This document shows positions 40,817 through 51,088 of a DNA stretch of 64,000 nt, one piece after another. The notes beneath the pieces were generated by a model. That model was not told the origin of the DNA, did not search any database, and worked only from the letters and a program-made list of their open reading frames with translations. The DNA lies in assembly GCF_028994805.1 (NCBI RefSeq), contig NZ_JAJQQP010000005.1, positions 310,001 to 374,000 of the forward strand, read 5' to 3'. Source of the DNA: Promicromonospora iranensis. Its GTDB lineage: Bacteria > Actinomycetota > Actinomycetes > Actinomycetales > Cellulomonadaceae. Numbering within the stretch: the stretch's first letter is position 1; each line of letters starts with the position of its first letter. Position numbers and translations under genes: made by a program.

Positions 40817-43800
40817 ATGAGAATCCCCTGGAAGCACACGGTCGTGGCGGGTGCCGCGCTGGCGCTGGTCGCGCCGCTCGGCCTGGGCGCCGTCGCGTAC
40901 GCCGCGGCGGAAGCCACCAACCTCGCGCTCGGCAAACCCATCGCCGCCTCGTCGGTGACGCAGACGTACGTCGCGGGCAACGCGAACGACGGGAACGCGA
41001 GCTCCTACTGGGAGGGAGCCGGCGGCCAGTACCCGGCCCACCTCACCGTCGACCTCGGCGCGGCGGCCGACGTCGAGCGGGTGGTGGTCACGGTGCCGCC
41101 GGCCTCCGTCTGGGCGCCGCGCACACAGACGTTCAGCGTGCTCGGCCGGTCCGACGGTGAGTCGTCGTTCCGGACGCTGAAGGCCTCGGCGGCCCACCGC
41201 TTCGACCCCGCGACCGGCAACAAGGTCGAGATCGCGCTCGGCTCGGAGGTCGGTTCGACGGTCGACGAGCTCCGTCTCGCCTTCAGCGCCAACACCGGAG
41301 CGGGCAACGGCCAGGTGTCCGAGCTGCAGGTGTGGGGCGTCCCGACCGGCGGCGGCGACCCGACAAACCCGCCCACCGACCCGCCGACCGACCCGACCGG
41401 CACCAACTACGCGAAGGACCGGCCGGCCGCGGCGTCGTCGACCGAGTGGTCGTACGTCGCGGCGAACGCCGTCGACGGGCAGACCGGCACGTACTGGGAG
41501 GGCGCGGGCGGGCAGTACCCGTCGACGCTCGACGTCTCCCTCGCGGCACCCACGCAGGTCAGCAGCCTGCGCGTGCGGGTGAACCCCGACGGCGCGTGGA
41601 GCCCGCGGACGCAGACGTTCTCCGTCTGGGGACGCTCCGGCACGGGCGCCTGGCAGGAGCTCAAGGCGTCCGCCGGGTACGCGTTCGCGCCCGGGAGCGG
41701 CAACCTCGTGAACGTCCCCGTGACCGGGACCGTCACCGACGTGCGCCTGCGCTTCACCGGCAACACCGGCGCGGGCAACGGCCAGGTCGCCGAGCTCGAG
41801 GTCTACGGCGCTCCGGCGCCCAACCCGAACCTCGTCGTCACAGCGGTCACCACATCCCCGGCGTCGCCCACGGCGACGACGCCCGTGAAGCTGACGGCGA
41901 CCGTGAAGAACACCGGTGACAAGGCGTCGGCGGGCACCTCGCTCGACGCGAAGCTCGGCGGCACCACCGTGGGCTCGGCGGACGTCGGGGCACTGCAGCC
42001 CGGCGCGAGCGCCCCGGTGGAGGTCGCCGCGGGCACCCGTCCGGCCGGGGAGTACACCGTCGGCGCCGTCGTCGACCCGGCGAACACCGTCGCCGAGCAG
42101 GACGAGACGGACAACGCGTTCACGGCGGCGGCGAAGCTCGTGGTGCGCGAGGCGCCCGGGCCGGATCTCGAGGTCGTCTCCGTGTCCTCGAACCCGGCCA
42201 ACCCCGCCGTCGGCTCGGCGGTGTCGTTCAGCGTCCAGGTCCGTAACCGGGGCACCGAGCCGGCCGCGGCCGGCTCGGTGACGCGCGTCGTGGCCGGTTC
42301 GAGCACCCTGAACGGCACGACGCCGGCAGTCCCCGCGGGCGGGACGGTCACCGTCACGCCGTCCGGCACCTGGACCGCGACCGACGGCGGCGCCACGGCG
42401 ACCGCGACGGCCGACGCCACCGACGTCGTCGCCGAGACCAACGAGGACAACAACTCGAAGACGCTCACGGTCACCGTCGGCCGCGGTGCCGCCGTCCCGT
42501 ACACGACCTACGAGGCGGAGGACGGCCGGTACACGGGCGCGCTCCTCGAGACCGACCCGCTGCGCACGTTCGGGCACACCAACTTCGCCACCGAGTCCTC
42601 GGGCCGCCGGTCCGTGCGGCTCACCAGCACCGGTCAGTACGTCGAGCTCACCTCCACGAACCCGACCAACTCCATCGTCGTGCGCAACTCGATCCCCGAC
42701 GCCCCCGGCGGCGGAGGCCAGGACAAGACGATCAGCCTCTATGCGAACGGCGAGTTCGTGCAGAAGCTGACGCTGTCCTCCAAGCACTCGTGGCTGTACG
42801 GGAACACCGACCAGCCCGAGGGCCTGACCAACACCCCGGGCGGTGACGCCCGCCGCCTCTTCGACGAGTCGCACGCGCTGCTGAGCCGGTCGTTCCCCGC
42901 AGGCACCGTGTTCAAGCTCCAGCGCGACGCCGGCGACGACGCCGCGTTCTACGTCATCGACCTGGTGGAGCTCGAGCAGGTCGCACCGCCCGCGGCCAAG
43001 CCCGCGCGGTGCACCTCGATCACCGAGTACGGCGCGGTGCCGAACGACGGGCGCGAGGACACCGAGGCCATCCAGGCCGCCGTCACCGCCGACCAGAAGG
43101 GCGAGATCGAGTGCGTGTGGATCCCGGCGGGGCAGTGGCGCCAGGAGAAGAAGATCCTCACCGACGACCCGCTCGACCGCGGCATGCACAACCAGGTAGG
43201 GATCAGCGACGTCACCATCCGCGGCGCGGGCATGTGGCACTCGCAGCTCTACAGCCTCATCAAGCCGCACCTCGCGCCGGGCGTCATCAACCACCCGCAC
43301 GAGGGCAACTTCGGGTTCGACATCGACGACAACGTCCAGATCTCCGACATCGCGATCTTCGGCTCGGGCGACATCCGTGGCAACAACGGGCAGGAGGAGG
43401 GCGGCGTCGGCCTCAACGGCCGGTTCGGCAAGGACACCAAGATCACCAACGTCTGGATCGAGCACGCGAACGTCGGCGTGTGGGTCGGGCGCGACTACAC
43501 GAACATCCCCGAGCTCTGGGGACCCGGTGACGGCCTCGAGTTCTCCGGCGTGCGCATCCGCAACACCTACGCCGACGGCATCAACTTCAGCAACGGCACG
43601 CGCAACTCGACGGTCTTCAACTCCACGTTCCGCAACACCGGCGACGACGCGCTCGCTGTCTGGGCCAACCCCTACGTCAAGGACCGCAACGTCGACATCG
43701 GCCACGACAACGCGTTCCGCAACAACACCGTCCAGCTCCCGTGGCGCGCCAACGGGATCGCCATCTACGGCGGCTACGACAACTCCATCGAGAACAACCT

Positions 43801-44230
43801 GATCTCCGACACCATGAACTACCCCGGCATCATGCTCGCGACCGACCACGACCCCCTGCCGTTCTCCGGGACGACGCTCATCGCCAACAACGGCCTCTAC
43901 CGCACCGGCGGGGCGTTCTGGAACGAGGACCAGGAGTTCGGGGCGATCACGATCTTCCCGCAGACGCACGACATCGTCGGCGTCACCATCCGTGACACCG
44001 ACATCATCGACTCCACCTACGACGGCATCCAGTTCAAGAACGGCGGCGGCAACATGCCCGACGTCCGGATCACGAACGTGCGGATCGACAAGTCCAACAA
44101 CGGGTCCGGCATCCTCGCGATGGGCGGCGCCCGCGGCAACGCCATCCTGTCGAACGTGACGGTCACCAACTCCCGTGACGGGGACATCGAGAAGGAGCCT
44201 GGTTCGCCGTTCGTGTTCACCGGGCAGTAG
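40817..44230 (+). CDS. Secreted multidomain GH87-like alpha-1,3-glucanase
   Basis: A 1137-residue exported protein. A signal peptide ends near A-Y-A-A (residues 27-30). Two discoidin (F5/8 type C) carbohydrate-binding domains cover about 34-172 and 195-328, joined by a Pro/Thr/Asp linker. Two CARDB domains follow (about 336-445 and 448-555), then a CBM-like beta-sandwich (about 561-720). A right-handed beta-helix fills 732-1137, beginning T-S-I-T-E-Y-G-A-V-P-N-D-G. In the helix, A-D-G-I-N (Asp920) and N-T-G-D-D-A (Asp943, Asp944) keep the spacing I recall for the GH87 catalytic aspartates. It should hydrolyse alpha-1,3-glucan of fungal walls or dental-type glucans outside the cell. The ATG at 40817 has GAGGAC nearby, and a textbook terminator follows. 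Confidence 0.78.
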   Translation: MRIPWKHTVVAGAALALVAPLGLGAVAYAAAEATNLALGKPIAASSVTQTYVAGNANDGNASSYWEGAGGQYPAHLTVDLGAAADVERVVVTVPPASVWAPRTQTFSVLGRSDGESSFRTLKASAAHRFDPATGNKVEIALGSEVGSTVDELRLAFSANTGAGNGQVSELQVWGVPTGGGDPTNPPTDPPTDPTGTNYAKDRPAAASSTEWSYVAANAVDGQTGTYWEGAGGQYPSTLDVSLAAPTQVSSLRVRVNPDGAWSPRTQTFSVWGRSGTGAWQELKASAGYAFAPGSGNLVNVPVTGTVTDVRLRFTGNTGAGNGQVAELEVYGAPAPNPNLVVTAVTTSPASPTATTPVKLTATVKNTGDKASAGTSLDAKLGGTTVGSADVGALQPGASAPVEVAAGTRPAGEYTVGAVVDPANTVAEQDETDNAFTAAAKLVVREAPGPDLEVVSVSSNPANPAVGSAVSFSVQVRNRGTEPAAAGSVTRVVAGSSTLNGTTPAVPAGGTVTVTPSGTWTATDGGATATATADATDVVAETNEDNNSKTLTVTVGRGAAVPYTTYEAEDGRYTGALLETDPLRTFGHTNFATESSGRRSVRLTSTGQYVELTSTNPTNSIVVRNSIPDAPGGGGQDKTISLYANGEFVQKLTLSSKHSWLYGNTDQPEGLTNTPGGDARRLFDESHALLSRSFPAGTVFKLQRDAGDDAAFYVIDLVELEQVAPPAAKPARCTSITEYGAVPNDGREDTEAIQAAVTADQKGEIECVWIPAGQWRQEKKILTDDPLDRGMHNQVGISDVTIRGAGMWHSQLYSLIKPHLAPGVINHPHEGNFGFDIDDNVQISDIAIFGSGDIRGNNGQEEGGVGLNGRFGKDTKITNVWIEHANVGVWVGRDYTNIPELWGPGDGLEFSGVRIRNTYADGINFSNGTRNSTVFNSTFRNTGDDALAVWANPYVKDRNVDIGHDNAFRNNTVQLPWRANGIAIYGGYDNSIENNLISDTMNYPGIMLATDHDPLPFSGTTLIANNGLYRTGGAFWNEDQEFGAITIFPQTHDIVGVTIRDTDIIDSTYDGIQFKNGGGNMPDVRITNVRIDKSNNGSGILAMGGARGNAILSNVTVTNSRDGDIEKEPGSPFVFTGQ

Positions 44231-44242
44231 GCGGTAACGCGT

Positions 44243-44286
44243 CGTCCGGCGCTGGAGCAGAAGGCGTCCGGCACGGGAGCAGAAGG
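44243..44286 (+). repeat. 22-bp tandem duplication after the glucanase gene
   Basis: 44243-44264 and 44265-44286 are two copies of a 22-base unit, identical at 20 positions, ending where the terminator stem begins. Confidence 0.8.
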
Positions 44287-44327
44287 TTGGTGCCGCCGTC
44301 CGAGGGGACGGCGGCACCAACCCTTTT
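44285..44327 (+). terminator. Rho-independent terminator of the glucanase gene
   Basis: GGTTGGTGCCGCCGTCC (44285-44301) pairs perfectly with 44306-44322 around a GAGG tetraloop, followed by CTTTT. It is the clearest terminator in the window. Confidence 0.92.
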
Positions 44328-44401
44328 CGGTCCAATCCGGTCGCGCCTTGGCTCCGAACCCACTGCACGAGACCGTTGCACGACACGAATGGAGAACTGC
44401 C

Positions 44402-44842
44402 ATGTCCCAGTCCACGCCTTCGACCCGAGCACCGCACCAGCTGATCGCCCTCACGATCGGCGTGGTGTACCTCCTGGTGGGGGCCGCCGGGTTCTTCGTG
44501 ACCGGGTTCGACGGCTTCGCCGAGCACAACCACGACCAGACGCTGCTCGGCTTCGCCGTCAACCCCCTGCACAACATCGTGCACATCCTGATCGGGCTGC
44601 TCGGCCTCGCCATGTGGTCGGTGTCCGGCCGTGCCCGGACGTTCGGGTGGCTGCTCGTCGCCGGCTACGGCGCGACGTTCGTCTTCGGCCTGTTCGCCGT
44701 CAACAACCCGGACATCAACATCCTCAACATCAACGCCGCTGACAACGTGCTGCACATCGGCAGCGTCGTGATCGGCCTCGCCATCGCGCTGTGGCCGCAG
44801 CGCCAGGCCAGCACCGCCTCGCCCGAGCTGGAGCGGTTCTGA
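44402..44842 (+). CDS. DUF4383 membrane protein
   Basis: A 146-residue protein with four hydrophobic segments and the DUF4383 phrase N-P-L-H-N-I-V-H-I-L-I-G near residue 60, mirrored by N-A-A-D-N-V-L-H-I-G-S near 108. The paired N-x-x-H motifs inside helices suggest a metal or cofactor site, but the family has no known function. The ATG at 44402 is preceded by GGAGAA; an earlier in-frame ATG at 44348 lies in the hydrophilic leader and is less likely. Confidence 0.85.
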   Translation: MSQSTPSTRAPHQLIALTIGVVYLLVGAAGFFVTGFDGFAEHNHDQTLLGFAVNPLHNIVHILIGLLGLAMWSVSGRARTFGWLLVAGYGATFVFGLFAVNNPDINILNINAADNVLHIGSVVIGLAIALWPQRQASTASPELERF

Positions 44843-44924
44843 CCGACGGAGTGCCGCTCCGGCACAGCCCTCGTGCGCGGGCTGTGCCGGCGGTGGCCGC
44901 TCCTGGCGCACCCGTCGCATGTTC

Positions 44925-44930
44925 CACAAT
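44925..44930 (+). promoter_or_regulatory. -10 hexamer of a leaderless gene
   Basis: CACAAT six bases before the ATG at 44937. No Shine-Dalgarno sequence is present. Confidence 0.45.
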
Positions 44931-44936
44931 GGGTCG

Positions 44937-45341
44937 ATGATCTCCACCGAGCTTGCCGTGAAGCTGCGCGACGCCGGCCTGGTCTGGACGCCGGTCGACG
45001 GCGACCAGTTCCGTATCGCCGCGCCGGAGCTCGCGGGTGACGTGTTCACCGTGAGCACGATGACCATCGAGGCGCACGAGTTCCCGACCGGCACGATCCT
45101 CGGCTTCAACGGAACCACCGAGTGGGCGCTCGACTCGGTAGCGATCGAGGACACCCTCTGGCTGCCGCGCGAGGACCAGCTGCGTGCGCTCCTGCGCTCG
45201 AGCTTCCGCGCGCTGCGCCGCGTCGACGGCAGGTACGAGGTCGATGTCGAGCTCCTCGGGCAGCCTCGTGTGTTCGCCGCCGAGGAACCGGTCGATGCCT
45301 ACGGCCAGGCGTTGCTCGCCCTGATCGAGCTCAGCCGCTGA
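44937..45341 (+). CDS. Conserved actinobacterial protein of unknown function
   Basis: A 134-residue soluble protein. It starts M-I-S-T-E-L-A-V-K-L-R-D-A-G-L and contains F-N-G-T-T-E-W-A-L-D-S-V near residue 55 and W-L-P-R-E-D-Q-L-R near 74. Very similar proteins are often annotated in databases as a pilus assembly protein CpaE, from memory and without good support, since no P-loop is present. The ATG at 44937 is favoured because CACAAT sits six bases upstream, as in a leaderless gene; an ATG at 44919 is also in frame. It has no evident link to its neighbours. Confidence 0.7.
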   Translation: MISTELAVKLRDAGLVWTPVDGDQFRIAAPELAGDVFTVSTMTIEAHEFPTGTILGFNGTTEWALDSVAIEDTLWLPREDQLRALLRSSFRALRRVDGRYEVDVELLGQPRVFAAEEPVDAYGQALLALIELSR

Positions 45342-45418
45342 CCGACGCTCTGCCCTCGACCGACCATCGGCGGGGAGCTGCACCGTGGCGTCGTAACGCA
45401 AGACCGGTCCATGAGCGT

Positions 45419-45424
45419 TACATT
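45419..45424 (+). promoter_or_regulatory. -10 hexamer of a leaderless gene
   Basis: TACATT six bases before the ATG at 45431. Confidence 0.5.
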
Positions 45425-45430
45425 TCGACG

Positions 45431-46069
45431 ATGGTCCCACCGCATGCCGACTGGCCCGTCCGGCTCTCTCCTCGTGCCGCCGCACGGCGGACCGCGGCGA
45501 TGATCAACGTACTGGCCGCTGACCCGACAGCGGAAGCCCTCCGCGAGGTCCTGCTCGCCCACGGCGAGAACGAGTCGCTGACCATCACCGAGGACGACGT
45601 CGAACCGCTACGGCGTGCGGCCCAGAAGCTCCGGCCGGTCTTCGACGCCGACGACCTCGGGACGGCGACGGTGCTGCTCAACCAGCTGCTCGCCCGGCAC
45701 ACGCAGCGCCTGCGGCTCACCGCTCATGATGGCGCGGCATGGCATCTCCACCTGGATCGTGACGACGACGGTCCGATCGGCGAGTGGTTCCTGGCGTCGG
45801 CCTGCCTGGCCATGGCCGTGCTGATCTGGGACCGGCAGGAGCTGCCGGGCGGGGTCTGCGCCGCGACCGGGTGCGATCAGGTCTTCCTCGCCGTCGGCAA
45901 CGGGCCGGACCAGCGGTACTGCTCACGGCGGTGCGCCACCCGCGAGCGGGTCGCCGCCCACCGCGCCAGGGCCGCCGGACAATCGCTCGGGCAGCGGTCT
46001 GCGCAGTCCGAGCGGCCCGAGCGGGATGGCGTCAGCGCAGCACCGCGGCGATCGCGCTCACCTCGATGA
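45431..46069 (+). CDS. CGNR zinc-finger / ABATE-domain protein (first)
   Basis: A 212-residue protein of the ABATE/CGNR family of predicted actinobacterial transcription regulators. A helical amino-terminal domain covers about 1-135. A cysteine-rich finger follows (about 138-178): C-A-A-T-G-C-D-Q-V-F, then R-Y-C-S-R-R-C-A-T-R. The last cysteine loop reads C-A-T-R where the family has C-G-N-R. The basic tail may be extended artificially: its last 38 bases overlap the convergent RidA gene. Predicted leaderless (TACATT before the ATG). A second member lies at 46726. Confidence 0.75.
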   Translation: MVPPHADWPVRLSPRAAARRTAAMINVLAADPTAEALREVLLAHGENESLTITEDDVEPLRRAAQKLRPVFDADDLGTATVLLNQLLARHTQRLRLTAHDGAAWHLHLDRDDDGPIGEWFLASACLAMAVLIWDRQELPGGVCAATGCDQVFLAVGNGPDQRYCSRRCATRERVAAHRARAAGQSLGQRSAQSERPERDGVSAAPRRSRSPR

Positions 46070-46433
46070 GTGCGCCCGGCACGCCCAGCCCGGCGACCCG
46101 CGCACCGAGCACCAGGGGTGGTTCGTCGGACGCCAGCAGGGGAGCGATCGCGCCGTAGGCGGCAGCGAGGTCGACACCGTCGACGAAGAGCACGGTCCAC
46201 TGCACGACGTCGGCGAAGGTCGCGCCGGCCGCGGCGAGCGCGACTCCGGCGTTCTCCAGGGCGCGCACCGACTGCGCCGCGACGTCGTCGGCGCCGACCA
46301 GCGCGCCGTCGGCATCGACGGAGTTCTGGCCGCCGACGTAGATGGTGGTCGCCCCGGGCGGCACGACGGCGACGTGGCTGAACGCAGGGCTGGTGACGAG
46401 CCCGTCCGGACGGAGGTGCTGGATGAAGTCCAT
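46032..46433 (-). CDS. RidA/YjgF-family protein
   Basis: A 133-residue RidA-family protein, a trimeric cytoplasmic deaminase fold. RidA itself hydrolyses reactive enamine/imine intermediates from PLP enzymes; this member belongs to a more divergent subgroup. Family features are Y-V-G-G-Q-N-S near residue 37 and A-R-V-A-G-L-G-V-P-G-A-L-I-E-V near the end, where the arginine that binds the carboxylate is kept. The ATG at 46433 is used, five codons after another in-frame start. Its end overlaps the first CGNR gene by 38 bases. Confidence 0.82.
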   Translation of the reverse strand: MDFIQHLRPDGLVTSPAFSHVAVVPPGATTIYVGGQNSVDADGALVGADDVAAQSVRALENAGVALAAAGATFADVVQWTVLFVDGVDLAAAYGAIAPLLASDEPPLVLGARVAGLGVPGALIEVSAIAAVLR

Positions 46434-46474
46434 ACCCGATGCTTGCACGAGCCACTGACACGAAGCCGTCGTCG

Positions 46475-46699
46475 TCAGCGCTCCGCCGCGGACCCGCCGC
46501 CGACCACCCGGCTCAGCGGTGCGGGCGGCGTCTCACGGTGCCCCTGGAGGTCCACCCGGTGGTCGCCGCACGTCGTGCACCTGACGTAGAGCACGAGACC
46601 TGCGGAGGTCGCGTGGCGTGATGTCGTCGCCCACGCGTGCTCGTGCCCGGCCTCCTGGGTGCTGGTGTGCGGTGCGGGACGGGTGTCGGTCGTCGTCAT
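46475..46699 (-). CDS. Small conserved actinobacterial protein
   Basis: A 74-residue hydrophilic protein with a Thr-rich start, a segment H-E-H-A-W-A-T-T-S-R-H-A-T-S and one R-C-T-T-C-G-D-H-R-V motif. The paired cysteines and histidines could bind zinc, but only two cysteines are present. GGGAGG precedes the ATG at 46699. It is divergent from the second CGNR gene by 26 bases. Function unknown. Confidence 0.55.
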   Translation of the reverse strand: MTTTDTRPAPHTSTQEAGHEHAWATTSRHATSAGLVLYVRCTTCGDHRVDLQGHRETPPAPLSRVVGGGSAAER

Positions 46700-46713
46700 G
46701 CCTCCCACGATGC

Positions 46714-46719
46714 TGTAAT
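46714..46719 (+). promoter_or_regulatory. -10 hexamer of a leaderless gene
   Basis: TGTAAT six bases before the ATG at 46726. Confidence 0.5.
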
Positions 46720-46725
46720 GGCCTT

Positions 46726-47244
46726 ATGCATCTCAACCCTTACGGGGAGTACGCGGTCCTGCTCGCCGCTTCGCTCGCCAACGAGTGGCCGGCCGACCGT
46801 GCGGGGATCGAGGCGCGGACGCGTGAGTTCGGCATGGCGATGGAGTTCCAGGAGGAGCCCGAGGACCACGCGCGCTCGCGCCTCGTCATCGACGACTGGC
46901 TGCGCGTCGTGGACGCGACCGGTCCCGCGGCCCGTGCCGCGCTGCTGAACGCGCAGATGGCAGCGGTCGCGGCCTACCCGCGTCTCACGGACCACGACGG
47001 CGAGGGCTGGCACCTCCACTACCGGGACGACAACCAGGTGCTGTCCTCGGTCCTGCGCGCCGTGATCAGCGTGGGTACCTCGCTCCACCTGGTCACTCGC
47101 GGGATGCACCGGCTGGGGCGGTGCGCGTCGGAGCCCTGCACCAACGTGGTGGTGGACGTGACGCGCAACGGGCGGCAGCGGTACTGCTCCGTGCGCTGCG
47201 CCAACCGCGCGGGCGTCCGACGGCACCGGGAGCGAGCTGCCTGA
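46726..47244 (+). CDS. CGNR zinc-finger / ABATE-domain protein (second)
   Basis: A 172-residue protein of the same predicted regulator family as the gene at 45431. The amino-terminal domain begins N-P-Y-G-E-Y-A-V-L-L-A-A-S-L-A-N and includes G-E-G-W-H-L-H near 90. The finger (about 130-160) reads C-A-S-E-P-C-T-N-V-V-V-D, then R-Y-C-S-V-R-C-A-N-R, ending C-A-N-R close to the family's C-G-N-R. Predicted leaderless from TGTAAT six bases upstream. Target genes unknown. Confidence 0.8.
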   Translation: MHLNPYGEYAVLLAASLANEWPADRAGIEARTREFGMAMEFQEEPEDHARSRLVIDDWLRVVDATGPAARAALLNAQMAAVAAYPRLTDHDGEGWHLHYRDDNQVLSSVLRAVISVGTSLHLVTRGMHRLGRCASEPCTNVVVDVTRNGRQRYCSVRCANRAGVRRHRERAA

Positions 47245-47360
47245 CCGGGCGCGAGCGCAGACGCCAAGTCGGCCTTCGTCGCCGGGCTGCACGTCAGGGG
47301 AGCCGTGGCCGGCGCGCTCCACCTCGCGCTGGGTCTCGTCACGCTGCGCTGGTTGCCCCG

Positions 47361-49337
<1,977 letters not shown>

Positions 49338-49393
49338 CCCTCCAGCCTGACATCTCACGCCGCGACTCGCGGCAAGCGGTGACGCACGACCTG

Positions 49394-49723
49394 ATGTCCT
49401 TCGGGGTACCGAGTGACCACTGGGCTCGCCCGGTGTCCTTCACAGCGGCAGACCAGGCGTTGTGCGAGGTCATGACCAGCATGTCGCGCCGGGTCCTCGT
49501 ACCCGCCGGCGATCCGTCCACGATCGGCCTGGACGCGATGGGCGAGATCGCGCGCAGCGTGATCGACACCGCCGAGCACGGGGGTGGTGCGTACCTCCTG
49601 TGTGCCGAGCTCACGGATGTCGCGGACCATCCCTGTGTCGCGAGCCCGCAGTGGTGCGTCGCGAGCGACCCGGTGCTGTGTGACCTCGCCGAGGTCCCGG
49701 TGTCCGAGAGTGCCGGGCGCTGA
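49394..49723 (+). CDS. Small unknown protein
   Basis: A 109-residue soluble protein that I do not recognise. Codon use is typical of this genome (mostly G or C in third position), which supports a real gene. It has four scattered cysteines and [14 protein letters not shown] near the end, and no membrane segment. An in-frame GTG at 49379 is an alternative start. It begins 57 bases from the divergent DUF255 gene. Confidence 0.5.
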   Translation: MSFGVPSDHWARPVSFTAADQALCEVMTSMSRRVLVPAGDPSTIGLDAMGEIARSVIDTAEHGGGAYLLCAELTDVADHPCVASPQWCVASDPVLCDLAEVPVSESAGR

Positions 49724-49786
49724 GTTTCACCCGGACGGTGCGGCTCCATACCGTCTCTTTTCGGGCGCCGGGCCGGGCGGGACATC

Positions 49787-49792
49787 TACGCT
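49787..49792 (+). promoter_or_regulatory. -10 hexamer of a leaderless gene
   Basis: TACGCT six bases before the GTG at 49799. Confidence 0.5.
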
Positions 49793-49798
49793 CATATC

Positions 49799-50971
49799 GT
49801 GAGCGCGCCCGAACCGACGCAGGACCGTCCGACGCAGGACCCGAGTTTCGCGGCGCCGGCCCCGCCGCCCTACCAGCCGCCGCCCACGGCGCCGTACCAG
49901 CAGCCGCCGTCCTACCAGCAGCCCCCGTATCACCAGCAGCCGTATCACCAGCAGCCTCCGTATCACCAGCAGGCGCCGTCGCACGGGCCGTACGCGCCCG
50001 CCGCCGGGCCGCAGGGCCCGACCAACCCCCAGGCGACCGCGAGCCTCGTGCTCGGGATCGTCTCGCTGGTCCTGAGCGTGCTGTTCGTCCCCGCCATCAT
50101 CGGCGTCGTGCTCGGCATCGTCGGTCTCGTCCGGTCGCGCCGCACCGACCCGCCGGTCGGGCGCGGAGCGGCTATCACGGGCATCGTGCTGTCGGTGGTC
50201 GGCGCGGCGCTCGGCGCCGTCCTCGTGGTGACCGCGTCCAGTGCCCTGACCGACCTGGCGGAGACGATGTCGCAGGAGAGCAGCTCGTCCGCGACGGAGG
50301 GGGGCAGCGGCGGTACGGCCGACGCCCCGGTGTTCGACCCGAAGGACTTCGCCCAGGTCGACGCGCGGCAGTGGGACGCCATCGCCAAGCACCCCGACCG
50401 GGCTGAGGGCGACAAGGTCGTGGTGTTCGCCGAGGTCATGCGGTTCGACAGCAGCACGGGTTCCGACCGATTCCTGGCGATCGCCGGGATCGACCAGCCT
50501 GGCCACTCCGGCGAGCTGCGGTCCGGCTCGGTCTTCATCGGTGAGGAGCCGCTGCTCGGCGGTGTGCAGGAGGACGACGTGCTGAAGATCCATGCGGAGG
50601 TGAGCGGCTCGCTCGAGCTCGAGACCCAGCTCGGCGGCGTCTCGAGGGTTCCGGTGCTGATCATCACGAAGGTCGAGGACGTCGGCTTCGCGGACCTGAG
50701 GAAGGACTTCACGGTCGGCGCGGCCGAGACCGACCAGCTCGGCATCCTCTCGGTCCCGGTCACCGTGACCAACAGCGGCGGGCGGAATTTCACGTACAGC
50801 GCCTCGGTCGTCGCCGAGAGCAAGGACGGCAAGAGCTCCTACGGGACGGGGACGGTGTTCATCGAGAACATCAAGCCCGGCAAGAAGGTGGAGGTCGATG
50901 TCGACTTCTTCGACGATATCCCGGCCGACGCCGTCTACCGGGTCGAGGTGACGGGCCGGTACATCGAGTGA
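49799..50971 (+). CDS. DUF4190-type membrane protein with Pro/Gln/Tyr-rich N-terminus
   Basis: A 390-residue protein. The first 75 residues are disordered, with repeats such as Y-H-Q-Q-P and Y-Q-Q-P-P. Two membrane segments follow at about 82-150 in the DUF4190 arrangement (A-S-L-V-L-G-I-V-S-L, then G-A-A-I-T-G-I-V-L-S-V-V-G). The rest is an extracellular domain of about 220 residues of beta character, ending like a domain that stabilises cell-surface proteins (V-P-V-T-V-T-N-S-G-G-R). Function unknown; a surface role is inferred. Leaderless start predicted. Confidence 0.78.
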   Translation: MSAPEPTQDRPTQDPSFAAPAPPPYQPPPTAPYQQPPSYQQPPYHQQPYHQQPPYHQQAPSHGPYAPAAGPQGPTNPQATASLVLGIVSLVLSVLFVPAIIGVVLGIVGLVRSRRTDPPVGRGAAITGIVLSVVGAALGAVLVVTASSALTDLAETMSQESSSSATEGGSGGTADAPVFDPKDFAQVDARQWDAIAKHPDRAEGDKVVVFAEVMRFDSSTGSDRFLAIAGIDQPGHSGELRSGSVFIGEEPLLGGVQEDDVLKIHAEVSGSLELETQLGGVSRVPVLIITKVEDVGFADLRKDFTVGAAETDQLGILSVPVTVTNSGGRNFTYSASVVAESKDGKSSYGTGTVFIENIKPGKKVEVDVDFFDDIPADAVYRVEVTGRYIE

Positions 50972-51088
50972 GTCGAGGTCTCGTGCCTGACCGTGAGCGA
51001 TGGACCTGCCCGTGAGCGACGGAAGTGTGCCAGGAGATGGGCCGGTTCGGGCGGGACGCGCTGTTCTTGACGAAGCGCCCGCGACGAC

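Noticed and set aside
40466-45154. A 1562-codon stop-free frame on the minus strand across the glucanase region
   Set aside because: It is antisense to a well-supported secreted enzyme. In very GC-rich DNA the antisense frame in register lacks stops; the protein is Arg/Val/Gly-rich with no recognisable domain.
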